Shown: positions 9,233 to 20,348, numbered from the stretch's first letter. The stretch is 64,000 nucleotides of DNA from Schaalia vaccimaxillae DSM 15804 (GCF_000420425.1 NZ_ATUX01000005.1:434001-498000); one strand, 5' to 3'. The notes: generated by a model not told the origin, from the letters alone. Made by a program: numbers and translations.

Positions 9233-9551
9233 CGGTGCCTCTCTATCCTGCTGCTCTGTTTGGGAACTTCCTGACGAGTGCAGCGAGGTAACACTATCGA
9301 ATTGTGCACAACTTATTCAAGACCGTTCCAAAAATTGCAAGCAAATTCCCAGAAACCTTCTTCAATCTGTGAAAACACTGAACATTCGGGGCTGTTGCTT
9401 TGAAGAAAAAGTGCGCGAGAGCCTGAGGGATCGCGCTCAAACGATCGCGGCTTGCGTTTCAAGTGGCGGACCTGTGCTCAACGACTGAGAATCTAGGAGA
9501 CAGGCTCGCGCAACCCCTGCTTGAGGCGAGCGAGACGACGAGGGAGGAAAC
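9233..9551. other. Intergenic region between whiB and the MerR gene
   Basis: About 320 bases with no supported gene; the small frames here are shadows. The centre (about 9290-9400) is more AT-rich than its surroundings, as expected for divergent promoters. I could not define convincing -35/-10 pairs. Confidence 0.5.
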
Positions 9552-10484
9552 ATGCCCAGAGCCCATCTGGTCACAACGGTGCCGCAGGTGCCCCTCACCG
9601 TCAGCGCAGTATCCGAAAAGCTTGGTGTATCCGCATCCACTTTGCGCACTTGGGAACGGCGATATGGCCTTGGACCCGGCCATCGACAAGCCGGTACTCG
9701 ACGCCGCTACCTGCCCGAGGATGTCGCTCGTCTGACGCGCATGGTTGAGCTCATGCGCACCGGAGCCAGCGCAGCCGCAGCTGCCGCGGTGGTTCTGGCA
9801 GGACACGTCCCAGCGGTGGACCACAAGAATCAAAGCGTTCCCCCGAAGTGCACATCCGACCTCGCCAAGGTGGCGAGGGCAACAAACATCGAACGAGTGG
9901 CCGAGTGTCTTGAGTCGGCAGTCGCAGACTACGGTCTTGTCCACACGTGGACCCGACTCGTGGCGCCAGCGATGGAAACTTTGCGAGCAGACGAAGACGG
10001 AGAGATTCCTGCCGCGGGCCCGTCCTCGGTGTTGACATGTGCGCTCATGAACGTGCTCCGTGAAATCTACGAACAGCGCCCGCCCTCGACGCTCAGCCCC
10101 GTGCCCAACATTGTCATCATGACGGATATGTCGCATTCTTTGCCCGCCCAAGTCGTCGGCGTTGCACTCGCTTGGTACGGAATGCAGATTAAAATTCTGC
10201 GGACTGAAGGCCTCCAAGGTGTTTCAGGACTCGAGCGTTTCAGTCGACACGTACAAGCTAACGGGGCCAGCCTGGCAATCGTTATGGGAACCGGAGCATC
10301 GTGTTCCCAATTTGTCAGCGGGCTGACTGACTCTTACGACATCGACGTCGTGCTGGTCGGTGCTGATACGCCTCAGGTACTCGACAATCGGGTGACGAGA
10401 GTACGTACTGCGGGCGCGTGTGTTGAAGAAGTCATCGCACAACTGGCACCCGATGATGAAATCCCTAGTGCTCTAACCCACTGA
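9552..10484 (+). CDS. MerR-family regulator with a degenerate B12-binding-like C-terminal domain
   Basis: 310 residues. The N-terminal winged helix contains VSEKLGVSASTLRTWERRYG and RRRYLPEDVARL, as in the MerR/LitR/CarH group. The C-terminal two thirds has the layout of a helical region followed by a Rossmann-like domain, but I do not see the cobalamin ExDxH motif, so vitamin B12 binding is doubtful. GGAGG precedes ATG. The target genes are unknown. It is divergent from whiB and stands alone. Confidence 0.8.
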   Translation: MPRAHLVTTVPQVPLTVSAVSEKLGVSASTLRTWERRYGLGPGHRQAGTRRRYLPEDVARLTRMVELMRTGASAAAAAAVVLAGHVPAVDHKNQSVPPKCTSDLAKVARATNIERVAECLESAVADYGLVHTWTRLVAPAMETLRADEDGEIPAAGPSSVLTCALMNVLREIYEQRPPSTLSPVPNIVIMTDMSHSLPAQVVGVALAWYGMQIKILRTEGLQGVSGLERFSRHVQANGASLAIVMGTGASCSQFVSGLTDSYDIDVVLVGADTPQVLDNRVTRVRTAGACVEEVIAQLAPDDEIPSALTH

Positions 10485-10552
10485 AAAACTGGCTCTAATG
10501 GTACCGTGAAGCCTGACCGCTGAAGGCGAAGACGCAGGTGGGAGGCCGACTC

Positions 10553-11812
10553 ATGGATATGCCTTGGGATGATCCTGCGCTCATTACGTCATTCGACGAA
10601 GAAATCGAAGCCCTGGTAACTTTCGCTGGGCAGTCGCGAGCTCGTATTGGTTTTGGCTCCCTCCTCGCTGACGGGCGCATTGATCTGGGCCAACCCATTG
10701 AACTGTGGATCACTGCCCGCATGACCTATGTGTTCTCCCTTGCTGAACTCTTAGGAATTGGCGGAGCACGTGAGTTAGTCGATCATGGTTTGAAAGCCCT
10801 GTCCGGTCCCTTCCGCGACGAAGTCAACGGTGGGTGGTATAGCGCAATCGTTCCGTATTCTGATGACGAGGCCGCTCCCGTGCCGAAAGCCAGGAAAGAA
10901 GCCTACGCTCACGCTTTCGTTGTTCTTGCTGCCTCTGCGGCCGCGCAGGCAGGACACGACGGCGCGAGGAATCTTCTTCATGATGCCCTCAATGACCAGG
11001 AAGAACACTGGTGGGACCCATCGTGGGGGCGAGTCCGCGATAGCGCGAATGTCGACTTTTCACGGTACTCCACCTATCGGGGCATGAATGCGAATATGCA
11101 CACGGTAGAGGCTTACCTCGCTGCCTGGGAAACAACCGGAGACAGGGTGTGGCTCGACCGAGCGCGAGCAATCCTACGGTGGATCAGCGAACTGAACTCA
11201 CGTGGCGGTGGCCGCCTCGTTGAACACTTCGACGACAAATGGCTCCCAACCCCCGAGCTCAACGCGGACCGTCCCGCAGATCCCTTCCGCCCATACGGGG
11301 TGACCCCTGGGCACGCCTTCGAATGCTCCCGCCTTCTCCTCGCTGCTCACGCGGCCCTTGAAAATATTGGAGAAAAGCCGGGGGCGTGGATGAGCCAGGC
11401 CGCCAAGGATCTCTACGAACGAGCATCCAAAGATGGATGGGCCGAGGACGGAGTTGCAGGATTCGTATATACCACCGACTACGACGGCCGCCCGGTTCTG
11501 CGTCTGCGCATGCACTGGGTTGCGTGTGAGGCGATCTGTGCGGCGCTGGCGATGGGACGACACGAACTTGCGGATGGAAACAGCGAACAGGCATTGAGTT
11601 GTGCACACGACTTTGCCACCTGGCTGTCGTGGGCTGACGAGTATTTACATGATGCGCCAGGGCATTGGATACACGAATTGGCTGAAGAAGGAGGCCGGTC
11701 AACTGTTATCTGGCCGGGCCGCCCCGACGCCTATCACGTCATTCAAATGCTGCTGATGGCGCGTACTCGACCGGGTGTTGGATTTGCAGCCAGCCTTGTA
11801 CGTTGTCCGTGA
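10553..11812 (+). CDS. AGE-family sugar epimerase/isomerase (YihS/mannose isomerase type)
   Basis: 419-residue (alpha/alpha)6-barrel protein of the N-acylglucosamine 2-epimerase family, which includes YihS-type aldose-ketose isomerases and mannose isomerases. Recognisable features are RMTYVFSLAE, NANMHTVEAYLA, TPGHAFEC and RMHWVACEA, which carry the barrel histidines and arginines. I chose ATG 10553 because GGAGG lies seven bases before it; GTG 10538 lies upstream of that site. The substrate is unassigned; mannose/fructose or glucose/fructose conversion would be typical. Confidence 0.85.
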   Translation: MDMPWDDPALITSFDEEIEALVTFAGQSRARIGFGSLLADGRIDLGQPIELWITARMTYVFSLAELLGIGGARELVDHGLKALSGPFRDEVNGGWYSAIVPYSDDEAAPVPKARKEAYAHAFVVLAASAAAQAGHDGARNLLHDALNDQEEHWWDPSWGRVRDSANVDFSRYSTYRGMNANMHTVEAYLAAWETTGDRVWLDRARAILRWISELNSRGGGRLVEHFDDKWLPTPELNADRPADPFRPYGVTPGHAFECSRLLLAAHAALENIGEKPGAWMSQAAKDLYERASKDGWAEDGVAGFVYTTDYDGRPVLRLRMHWVACEAICAALAMGRHELADGNSEQALSCAHDFATWLSWADEYLHDAPGHWIHELAEEGGRSTVIWPGRPDAYHVIQMLLMARTRPGVGFAASLVRCP

Positions 11813-11862
11813 GACATCCCACCAGTGCTTTATCTGGCGGGTCTGTCTGTTGATCTGCGCCC

Positions 11863-13395
<1,533 letters not shown>

Positions 13396-13412
13396 TTTTG
13401 ACTGCCTGAGTC

Positions 13413-13444
13413 GGACCCCCGTCGCCCAACGGTGACGGGGGTCC
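13413..13444 (+). terminator. Terminator after guaB
   Basis: A 14-bp GC-rich stem (13413-13426 with 13431-13444, one G-U pair), a four-base loop, and a following ACTTTTG. Confidence 0.88.
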
Positions 13445-13519
13445 CACTTTTGACTGTGGTCTACGACTAAACTCAGCTTCAGTGGAATCAATTCCTTCAC
13501 CTGCGATAGGGGAGTAGGC

Positions 13520-14209
13520 ATGCTCATTCTCATCGACCACGCGAATGTTCAAGAGATCGAAAAGGTTCAGGAATACCTGCCGATCGACGGAGTGACGACA
13601 AATCCGACGATCTTGTATCGCGAAGGGCAAGAGCCGTTGGAATTGCTCAAGCGGATTCGCGATGCCATTCCTCAAGACGCGCAGCTGCACGTGCAGATCG
13701 TGTCCCAGCATCACGAAGCCATGGTTGCTGAAGCCAAGGCTTTGCGCTCTGCGATCCGCGGCAATCTCTACATCAAACTTCCTGTGACTCGCGAAGGCTT
13801 CAAAGCTATCCCTCGCATTGTGCAGGAGGGAATGAAAGTCACCGCCACGGGTATTCACTCGTCCATGCAAGGTTTTATGGCAGCCAAAGCCGGAGCCTGC
13901 TACGTGGCGCCCTACGTCAATCGTATGGATAACTACGGTATTGACGGTGTGCGCGTTGCCTCCGAGATTCACCGGATGCTCAAGACCTATGAATTTGAAT
14001 CCGACGTATTGGCAGCGTCTTTTAAGAATTCCGAGCAGGTCATTGAACTTATCCGCCAGGGTGTCTCGGCTGTCACCGCTGCTCCTGACGTCCTTGAAGC
14101 CCTTATTAAGAATCCAGCAACTGACGCGGCGATCGCCGACCAGAACCGGGACTTCGGCAATCTTATTGGCGAAAAGCGCACCTGGTTGGACCTCATTAAC
14201 GAGGCGTAA
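13520..14209 (+). CDS. Transaldolase-family aldolase (fructose-6-phosphate aldolase-like)
   Basis: 229-residue short transaldolase-family protein. The Schiff-base lysine is Lys86 in YIKLPVT; DGVTTNPTI at the N-terminus and KVTATGIHS also match the family. Its length fits the small FSA/TalC group rather than classical transaldolase of about 320-370 residues. The reaction is either cleavage of fructose 6-phosphate to dihydroxyacetone plus glyceraldehyde 3-phosphate or transaldolase proper; sequence alone does not decide. Convergent with the exonuclease gene, with a two-base gap. Confidence 0.82.
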   Translation: MLILIDHANVQEIEKVQEYLPIDGVTTNPTILYREGQEPLELLKRIRDAIPQDAQLHVQIVSQHHEAMVAEAKALRSAIRGNLYIKLPVTREGFKAIPRIVQEGMKVTATGIHSSMQGFMAAKAGACYVAPYVNRMDNYGIDGVRVASEIHRMLKTYEFESDVLAASFKNSEQVIELIRQGVSAVTAAPDVLEALIKNPATDAAIADQNRDFGNLIGEKRTWLDLINEA

Positions 14210-14211
14210 GT

Positions 14212-14928
14212 TCAGCGGTTGTGGATTGGCCAACTGGGATCAATGTTGGCTTCCCGCCCCTTAGAACGTAGGTAGTCAGCAAAGTTTCTTGCCCACTTTG
14301 CGTGTTCTTCCACCTGGTATTGGTGAAGTTCGCGTGTGGTTTTGGCGGCGAGCTCAGGGAACTTTGCCGCCATGCCCGCCAGCACATCCAGCGTCATTGC
14401 CACATCAACTTCTGCCGTGTGTGCATCCGGGGAAGCGCTGACTCCGTAGACGGGAGCCATATCGACCAAGGTTTTCTTACCACGACGGAATCGATCAAGA
14501 GCACGGTCAAGCGTCAACGGATCAATGACGAGCATGGGATCGACGCCCAGGCGCTGATCGAAGGTGGGCAGACCGTGGCGTTCAAGCTCACGATCGACCA
14601 GCGTGATGTCATAGGGGGCGTTAAAGGCAACCACGGGATAGCCTCTGCGCCAATGTTCGACCAGGCTGGAAGCGAGTTCTTCGAGCACTTCCTCAACTGG
14701 GCGTCCGTGCGTGCGCGCGTGCTCGGTCGTAATCCCGTGAACATCGGAGGCCTTCTGTGGGATCTCCACACCGGGATCAGCTAACCACGTGTGTTCCTGA
14801 TCCGGTCGGGAGGGCTGGGCGCCTCCAATGCGAAGCACGAGGGCGGCGGTGACGAGCCGGTCCTCTTGGGGATCAACTCCGGTGGTTTCGGTATCAAAAC
14901 CCATCCACGGGTCACTGGACCAAGTCAT
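14212..14928 (-). CDS. DnaQ-like 3'-5' exonuclease (DEDDh)
   Basis: 238 residues. Exonuclease motif I is DTETTG near the N-terminus, motif II lies in AFNAPYD and motif III has the histidine form (HTAEVDVAMT), giving the DEDDh set. GGAGG is close before ATG 14928; the longer frame starting at 14988 lacks such a site. It resembles actinobacterial stand-alone exonucleases rather than the polymerase III epsilon subunit, so a repair or RNA role is possible. Divergent from guaB3. Confidence 0.85.
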   Translation of the reverse strand: MTWSSDPWMGFDTETTGVDPQEDRLVTAALVLRIGGAQPSRPDQEHTWLADPGVEIPQKASDVHGITTEHARTHGRPVEEVLEELASSLVEHWRRGYPVVAFNAPYDITLVDRELERHGLPTFDQRLGVDPMLVIDPLTLDRALDRFRRGKKTLVDMAPVYGVSASPDAHTAEVDVAMTLDVLAGMAAKFPELAAKTTRELHQYQVEEHAKWARNFADYLRSKGREANIDPSWPIHNR

Positions 14929-15030
14929 TGTTCCTCCTTCAGGTGTCTTAAGTGTGCACCGAAGCGCCCTCATCTTCGGACTCGGCACGGTTGTTATGAT
15001 GGAAAGTTCCGGCGCCGATAGGATCAGAAC

Positions 15031-16161
15031 ATGAGTGACGAAGTGGAAATCGGACGAGGAAAACGCGGACGCCGCGCCTACAGCCTGGATGACATCGCGT
15101 TACTTCCAGCCCGACGTACGCGTGATCCTGAGGACGTCAACGTGGGGTGGCAGATTGACGCCTATCATGCGCAGATCCCCATTATGGCAGCCCCTATGGA
15201 CTCGGTCATGAGTCCCGAAACAGCCATTCACTTTGGCAAACTTGGTGGAATCGGTGTCCTTGACCTCGATGGTTTATGGACGCGCTACGAAGATCCTGAA
15301 CCCATCCTGGCTGAAATTGCCCACCTTGGTGAGGAAGAATCTATCGCCAGATTGCAGCAGCTGTATTCTGCACCCATTCAACCATCGCTCATCACCGCAC
15401 GCCTCCAGCAAATTCGCGAGGCCGGGGTGATCGTCGCTGGAAAACTCTCTCCTCAACGCACCCAGCAGTATTGGCGAACTGTTGTCGATGCCGGCGTGGA
15501 CCTCTTCGTCATTCGCGGGTCAGTTGTGTCGGCTGAACACGTGTCCTCTCGTGCAGAACCCCTCAATCTCAAGCGTTTCATCTACGAACTCGACGTCCCC
15601 GTCATCGTCGGTGGAGTATGTACCGACACGGCAGCGCTGCACTTGATGCGCACCGGAGCCGCGGGCGTCCTGGTGGGATTCGGTGGGGGAGCTGCCCACT
15701 CGACGCGCAGATCATTGGGTGTCCACGCTCCTATGGCAACTGCGATTGCAGATGTGGCCGCGGCGCGCCGAGACTACATGGATGAGTCTGGTGGACGCTA
15801 CGTTCATGTCATCGCTGACGGCGGTATTGGGCGTTCAGGAGATCTGACCCGAGCGATTGCCTGCGGCGCTGACGCAGTGATGCTCGGTGCTGCTCTCGCT
15901 CGGGCCAAGGAGGCCCCTGGGTTGGGGTGGCATTGGGGGTCTGAGGCTACTCGACCCGATCTGCCGCGAGGCAGGCGCGTGCATGTGGGAACGTCGGGAA
16001 GCCTCGAAGAAATCCTGTACGGCCCGTCCACACGGGCCGACGGTTCACTGAACTTTGTGGGGGCGCTCAAGCGCACCATGGCAAGCACGGGATTCAGTGA
16101 AGTCAAGGATTTGCAGAAGGTTCAAGTGGTGGTTAGTCCCTATTCACCTAGCGAGAACTGA
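15031..16161 (+). CDS. guaB3: GuaB3-family IMP dehydrogenase-like protein
   Basis: 376 residues, an IMPDH/GMPR barrel without CBS domains, typical of the GuaB3 group found in actinobacteria and cyanobacteria. It starts with a basic RGKRGRRAYSLDDIALLP segment; APMDSVMSPETA and IADGGIGRSGDLTRAIACGA are the conserved substrate-binding parts. The usual IMPDH catalytic GSICTTR loop is replaced by a different segment around GGGAAHSTRRSLG, so activity cannot be assumed. A TATGAT -10 box is at 14995-15000. Confidence 0.88.
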   Translation: MSDEVEIGRGKRGRRAYSLDDIALLPARRTRDPEDVNVGWQIDAYHAQIPIMAAPMDSVMSPETAIHFGKLGGIGVLDLDGLWTRYEDPEPILAEIAHLGEEESIARLQQLYSAPIQPSLITARLQQIREAGVIVAGKLSPQRTQQYWRTVVDAGVDLFVIRGSVVSAEHVSSRAEPLNLKRFIYELDVPVIVGGVCTDTAALHLMRTGAAGVLVGFGGGAAHSTRRSLGVHAPMATAIADVAAARRDYMDESGGRYVHVIADGGIGRSGDLTRAIACGADAVMLGAALARAKEAPGLGWHWGSEATRPDLPRGRRVHVGTSGSLEEILYGPSTRADGSLNFVGALKRTMASTGFSEVKDLQKVQVVVSPYSPSEN

Positions 16162-16238
16162 CGGTCCCGCTACCAAAAGACGGTGCAGGAACGCTGAGCT
16201 TGCCCTCGCCAACACAACGGCCATGACACGGAGGACAG

Positions 16239-16946
16239 ATGAAGTCGACACCGCATATTGACCCGCAGGCCCCCATTGCCGAGACAATCCTTTTGCCGGG
16301 GGATCCTTTACGTGCTGCCTTCGTTGCTCAGAACTACCTTGAAGACGTTCAGCAATTCAACTCTGTACGAAACATGCTCGGTTTCACTGGTACTTACGAG
16401 GGCGTCCCCGTTTCCATCATGGGGTCAGGAATGGGGATCCCCTCGATCTCACTGTACGCATGGGAACTCATCCACGTTTTTGGTTGTAAAAAACTCGTTC
16501 GCATTGGATCGTGCGGATCTTTGCAGCCTGACGTCAATCTCTACGACATCATCATCGGGCAGGCAGCTTGTTCTAACTCATCTTTCGTCGACCAATATGG
16601 GATCCCTGGAAATTACGCGCCTATTGCCTCCTTCCGGCTCATTGAAGCCGTTAGGGAACTGGCCAAAACCTCCAATATCGCTACACATGTGGGCAACGTC
16701 TTGTCCTCAGACACCTTCTACCACGCTGACGAGAGCTTCAATGAAAAATGGCAGAAAATGGGTGTCTTGGCCGTTGAAATGGAAGCGGCTGGACTGTATG
16801 CGACTGCCGCTCACGCAGGTGTTGAAGCATTGGGAATCTTTACGGTCTCTGACTCACTTGTCACCGGTGAAGCAGCCTCTGCCCATGAACGTCAGACTGC
16901 ATTCACCCAGATGATGGAACTAGCACTACCCCTGGCGAAAATCTGA
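16239..16946 (+). CDS. deoD: Purine nucleoside phosphorylase (DeoD type)
   Basis: 235 residues, hexameric DeoD type: phosphorolysis of purine (deoxy)nucleosides to base and (deoxy)ribose 1-phosphate. It shows LLPGDPLRA (phosphate), [21 protein letters not shown] and the late VEMEAAGLY motif that binds ribose. GGAGG precedes ATG. It is the first gene of deoD-deoC-mutase, with ten bases to deoC. The products feed the two downstream enzymes. Confidence 0.96.
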   Translation: MKSTPHIDPQAPIAETILLPGDPLRAAFVAQNYLEDVQQFNSVRNMLGFTGTYEGVPVSIMGSGMGIPSISLYAWELIHVFGCKKLVRIGSCGSLQPDVNLYDIIIGQAACSNSSFVDQYGIPGNYAPIASFRLIEAVRELAKTSNIATHVGNVLSSDTFYHADESFNEKWQKMGVLAVEMEAAGLYATAAHAGVEALGIFTVSDSLVTGEAASAHERQTAFTQMMELALPLAKI

Positions 16947-16956
16947 AGGAATCACT

Positions 16957-17610
16957 GTGAAGAAGAATGATGTTGCCCGGATGATCGACCACACCATCCT
17001 CAAACCTGAAGCCACCGCGCGCGACGTTGCCAGAATCGTCGACGAAGCTGCCACAATCGGTACCTTCTCCGTCTGTGTCTCGCCTTCGATGTTGCCTCTC
17101 GAGGTTCCTGCGGGCCTCAAAGTTGCCTGCGTTGTCGGTTTTCCTTCTGGCGCGGTCCACCCCTCGATCAAAGCCGCCGAGGCCGCGCAAGCCGTTGCTG
17201 ATGGAGCTGACGAAGTGGACATGGTCATCAACATCGCCCTCGTCAAAGAAGGACGCCGCGAAGACCTGGAAGCCGAAATCCGAGCCGTACGCGACGCCAT
17301 CCCTGCGCCTGGTCTCCTCAAAGTCATTATTGAATCGGCAACGTTGACCGACGAAGAAATTGTCATGGCATGCCAGGCCTCCGAGGCAGCGGGAGCAGAC
17401 TTCGTCAAGACCTCGACGGGATTCCACCCGGCAGGTGGAGCCAGCGTGCATGCGGTGGCTCTTATGCGCGCAACCGTGGGTGAGCGCCTAGGAGTGAAAG
17501 CCTCGGGTGGAATTCGTGACGCCCAAACTGCATTGGCGATGATCGAAGCCGGAGCCAATCGCCTGGGAATTTCATCCACATTGGCAATCCTCGAAGGGAT
17601 TGAGGGCTGA
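16957..17610 (+). CDS. deoC: Deoxyribose-phosphate aldolase
   Basis: 217 residues; cleaves 2-deoxyribose 5-phosphate to acetaldehyde and glyceraldehyde 3-phosphate. [12 protein letters not shown] is the N-terminal signature, the Schiff-base lysine is Lys151 in FVKTSTGF, and KASGGIRD carries the second catalytic lysine. The start is GTG after AAGGAATC. It sits between deoD and the phosphomutase, with one base between its stop and the next ATG, so the set is one operon for using nucleosides as carbon and energy source. Confidence 0.96.
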   Translation: MKKNDVARMIDHTILKPEATARDVARIVDEAATIGTFSVCVSPSMLPLEVPAGLKVACVVGFPSGAVHPSIKAAEAAQAVADGADEVDMVINIALVKEGRREDLEAEIRAVRDAIPAPGLLKVIIESATLTDEEIVMACQASEAAGADFVKTSTGFHPAGGASVHAVALMRATVGERLGVKASGGIRDAQTALAMIEAGANRLGISSTLAILEGIEG

Positions 17611-17611
17611 C

Positions 17612-19291
17612 ATGGCGGCTGCGTTAACCGAGCAAGCTCGTCTATGGGCCGAGCATGACCCAGATCCAGCGACCAAGAACCTTTTGCTTACCACAATCAA
17701 GAAAGCCGAGGACGGCGACCGTGCTGCAGCAGATGAACTGGAAGCGGCTATGGCCGGCCCCCTTGAGTTTGGCACTGCTGGCCTTCGGGGGGCGATGGGT
17801 CCAGGCGAATCCAGGATGAATCTTGCCGTCGTTATTCGAGCGACAGCGGGATTGGCCGCCTATCTTAAAGAGGCTGCCGGGCGTCATCCTCAGGTTATCG
17901 TCGGATGCGATGCTCGACATAGTTCAGCTCAGTTCGCCCAAGCAGCTGCAGGAGTTTTGTCGGCTGCGGGTTGCCGGCCCCTCATGCTCCCTCTGGCTCA
18001 GCCAACTCCGCTGGTTGCTTTCTCGATGCGCCACTTTGATGCCGATGCGGGCATTATGATCACCGCTTCACACAACCCGGCTCAAGACAACGGCTATAAG
18101 GTCTACTTGGGCGGCACCGTAGTAACTGACTCAGGACAGGGCGTTCAGATCGTGCCCCCTCACGACGCGCTCATCGCCGGGCACATTGCGGCGGCGCCGC
18201 CGGCAGATCAAATTCCTCTGTCCGATGATCTCATTGAACAGGTTGACCCCACTGAAGCCTACGTTGCCCGAGCCCTCGCCCTCGCACCCAATTCCGCTGG
18301 AAAAGATAACCTGAATATTACTGTTACTCCCATGCACGGGGTGGGAGGCGCCCTCGTCACACGAGTGCTGCGCGAAACAGGCTTCTCGAATGTGTCACTG
18401 GTGGCGCAGCAGGCCGAGCCGGATCCAGACTTCCCGACCGTCGCATTCCCCAACCCAGAGGAACCTGGAGCTCTCGACCTGGCCATGGCTCACGCCAGCC
18501 AACAAGGCAGTGACCTCATTATTGCCGTCGACCCGGATGCTGACCGGTGCGCCCTCGTAATCCCAGATCCCGACGAAGACAGCGCATGGCGTCAACTTAG
18601 CGGCGACGAATTCGGTGCAATCCTTGGTGAGTATGTGGCGTCGAATGCTCCCAAGGGGGCTGTGCTGGCAAACTCTATTGTTTCGAGCCGTCTCCTGGAA
18701 CGTATTGCAATAGGCCACGGCTTGGGATACCGGCACACCCTCACCGGCTTCAAATGGATTGCCCGCACACCAGGACTCCACTTCGGATACGAAGAAGCCA
18801 TCGGATATTGCTGCGATCCGCCGTACACGCGAGACAAGGATGGCATCACCGCAGCCTTGCTAGCTGCCACCCTCTTCGCGCAGCTCAAAGCCGAGGGCAG
18901 CTCGGGCGTTAGCGAGCTTGAGCGCATTGCACGCACCTACGGTTTATACGCCACATCGCCGCTCACCTTCCGGGTGAATAACCCCGAACAGATTGCCCAA
19001 GGTATGCGGCGTCTGCGCTCCCAGCCTCCCACCAGCTTGGCTGGTTCGCCCGTCTCAACAGTCGTTGACTTGAATGATGGTTGGGAGGGGCTTGAACCCA
19101 CCGACGGCCTCCTCGTTCTCACTCAGGCTGGCGATCGAGTCATTGCACGCCCTTCCGGTACAGAGCCAAAACTCAAGTGCTACATAGAAATTATCCTTCC
19201 GGTGCCCGCCAACCAAGAGGTGCCGTGGGAGGCTGCTCGTAAAAGGCTCGATGCTATTAAGGTAGAGTTCGCCGAGATCATTGGGATGTGA
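17612..19291 (+). CDS. Phosphohexomutase-superfamily protein, probable phosphopentomutase (PGM2/PgcA type)
   Basis: 559 residues. The catalytic phosphoserine is Ser153 in TASHNPAQDNG, the magnesium loop is DPDADRCAL, the sugar-specificity loop is GYEEAIGY and the phosphate loop RPSGTEPK. The family includes phosphoglucomutases, phosphomannomutases and PGM2-type phosphopentomutases. Placement directly after deoD and deoC argues for conversion of (deoxy)ribose 1-phosphate to the 5-phosphate. ATG 17612 has AGGG upstream; the TTG at 17600 would overlap deoC. No separate deoB is present. Confidence 0.9.
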   Translation: MAAALTEQARLWAEHDPDPATKNLLLTTIKKAEDGDRAAADELEAAMAGPLEFGTAGLRGAMGPGESRMNLAVVIRATAGLAAYLKEAAGRHPQVIVGCDARHSSAQFAQAAAGVLSAAGCRPLMLPLAQPTPLVAFSMRHFDADAGIMITASHNPAQDNGYKVYLGGTVVTDSGQGVQIVPPHDALIAGHIAAAPPADQIPLSDDLIEQVDPTEAYVARALALAPNSAGKDNLNITVTPMHGVGGALVTRVLRETGFSNVSLVAQQAEPDPDFPTVAFPNPEEPGALDLAMAHASQQGSDLIIAVDPDADRCALVIPDPDEDSAWRQLSGDEFGAILGEYVASNAPKGAVLANSIVSSRLLERIAIGHGLGYRHTLTGFKWIARTPGLHFGYEEAIGYCCDPPYTRDKDGITAALLAATLFAQLKAEGSSGVSELERIARTYGLYATSPLTFRVNNPEQIAQGMRRLRSQPPTSLAGSPVSTVVDLNDGWEGLEPTDGLLVLTQAGDRVIARPSGTEPKLKCYIEIILPVPANQEVPWEAARKRLDAIKVEFAEIIGM

Positions 19292-19308
19292 ACTCAGTTC
19301 GGCTTTGT

Positions 19309-19386
19309 CAGGAAGGAGACGGCGTCCCTCGGGGAAGATTTGGGCGTCCCTCGCGGGGAGGGCAAGCTTGGCAGGAAGGAGACGGC
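19309..19386. repeat. Intergenic 22-bp tandem repeat pair inside a 15-bp direct repeat
   Basis: Two adjacent 22-base units beginning GCGTCCCTCG (19322-19343 and 19344-19365) are flanked by two identical copies of CAGGAAGGAGACGGC (19309-19323 and 19372-19386). Three related 22-base units occur at 38558-38623, so this is an interspersed family. It lies between the mutase stop and the cupin gene. Confidence 0.8.
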
Positions 19387-19451
19387 CAGGCCAGATAGCA
19401 TGTCCCCAGGATGCGGCTACCGGCCGCCACGGGCCTTGAGGAAGGGCGAAC

Positions 19452-19823
19452 ATGACTTTGAGCAATGATTCGAATACCGAAGCCACTACTCCCATCATGA
19501 CGGAGCTTTCCAACATTGCGTCAATGATCCAGGTCAACGAGGGCGCCACCGTTTCGCGTACCGTCATGCACGCCCAGGGCATGCGCCTAGTGCTCTTTAG
19601 CTTCGATACCGGCGAATTGCTGAGCGAACACACCGCTGCCATGCCGGTCATTGTCCAAACCCTTGAAGGCAGCCTAGAAATCACAGCTGATGGGCGCACA
19701 GTCATTCTCAAGCCAGGCGACGTCGTTCATTTTGGAACCCGTCTGCCTCACGCCGTTAAAGCCCTGGAACCGTCAAAGATGGCTCTGTACATGCTCGATC
19801 AGCGTGAACGCCCGAAGGCCTGA
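19452..19823 (+). CDS. Small cupin-domain protein
   Basis: 123 residues, single double-stranded beta-helix domain. The cupin motifs are seen as MRLVLFSFDTGELLSEH and the later GDVVHFGTRLPHAVKAL; two histidines that often bind metal are present. GAAGGG precedes ATG. The DUF456 gene starts three bases after the stop, so they are co-transcribed. The ligand and the reaction are unknown. Confidence 0.8.
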   Translation: MTLSNDSNTEATTPIMTELSNIASMIQVNEGATVSRTVMHAQGMRLVLFSFDTGELLSEHTAAMPVIVQTLEGSLEITADGRTVILKPGDVVHFGTRLPHAVKALEPSKMALYMLDQRERPKA

Positions 19824-19826
19824 TTC

Positions 19827-20309
19827 GTGGAACCTTTTGGAACCTTCCTGGTAGGTCTGGCCATCGCTGTTGGCGTGGTGGGAGCCGTTATCCAGATCTT
19901 GCCCTCGGGCATCATTATCGGTGCTGCAATTCTCATCTGGGCGATCATGTGGAATAACACCGCAGCCTGGATTGTTTTCGCAATCGCGGCAGTTGTCTTG
20001 GCTGTGGCGATGGTCCTCAAATATGTGGTGCCCGGCAAACGCCTGGTGGCCTCGGGGATTCCCAAGACCACCTTTGTCGCAGCAATTGTTGGTGGCGTCA
20101 TCGGATGGATCGTAGGGCTGCCCCTCGGATTTGTAGTGGGCATCGTCGGGGGAACCTACGCCGCTGAATACCACCGCACCCGATCCGGGCAGGAAGCGTG
20201 GGCGTCAACCAAAACTGCTTTGGCTGCCATTGGCTTGACCGTCATCATCGAGTTAATTGCAGCACTGACAGCGGCCACAGCCTGGGGTATCGGCCTGTTC
20301 TTCGTCTAA
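19827..20309 (+). CDS. DUF456-type membrane protein
   Basis: 160 residues, almost entirely hydrophobic with about four or five membrane segments and glycine-rich turns (GGVIGWIVGLPLGFVVGIVGG), as in the DUF456 family. The start is GTG with GAAGG upstream inside the cupin gene. The function of the family is not known. Convergent with the SdpI-like gene. Confidence 0.7.
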   Translation: MEPFGTFLVGLAIAVGVVGAVIQILPSGIIIGAAILIWAIMWNNTAAWIVFAIAAVVLAVAMVLKYVVPGKRLVASGIPKTTFVAAIVGGVIGWIVGLPLGFVVGIVGGTYAAEYHRTRSGQEAWASTKTALAAIGLTVIIELIAALTAATAWGIGLFFV

Positions 20310-20348
20310 ATGACGTCCCGCACCTCAGTAAGCCCGGGCAGGGGCGGT

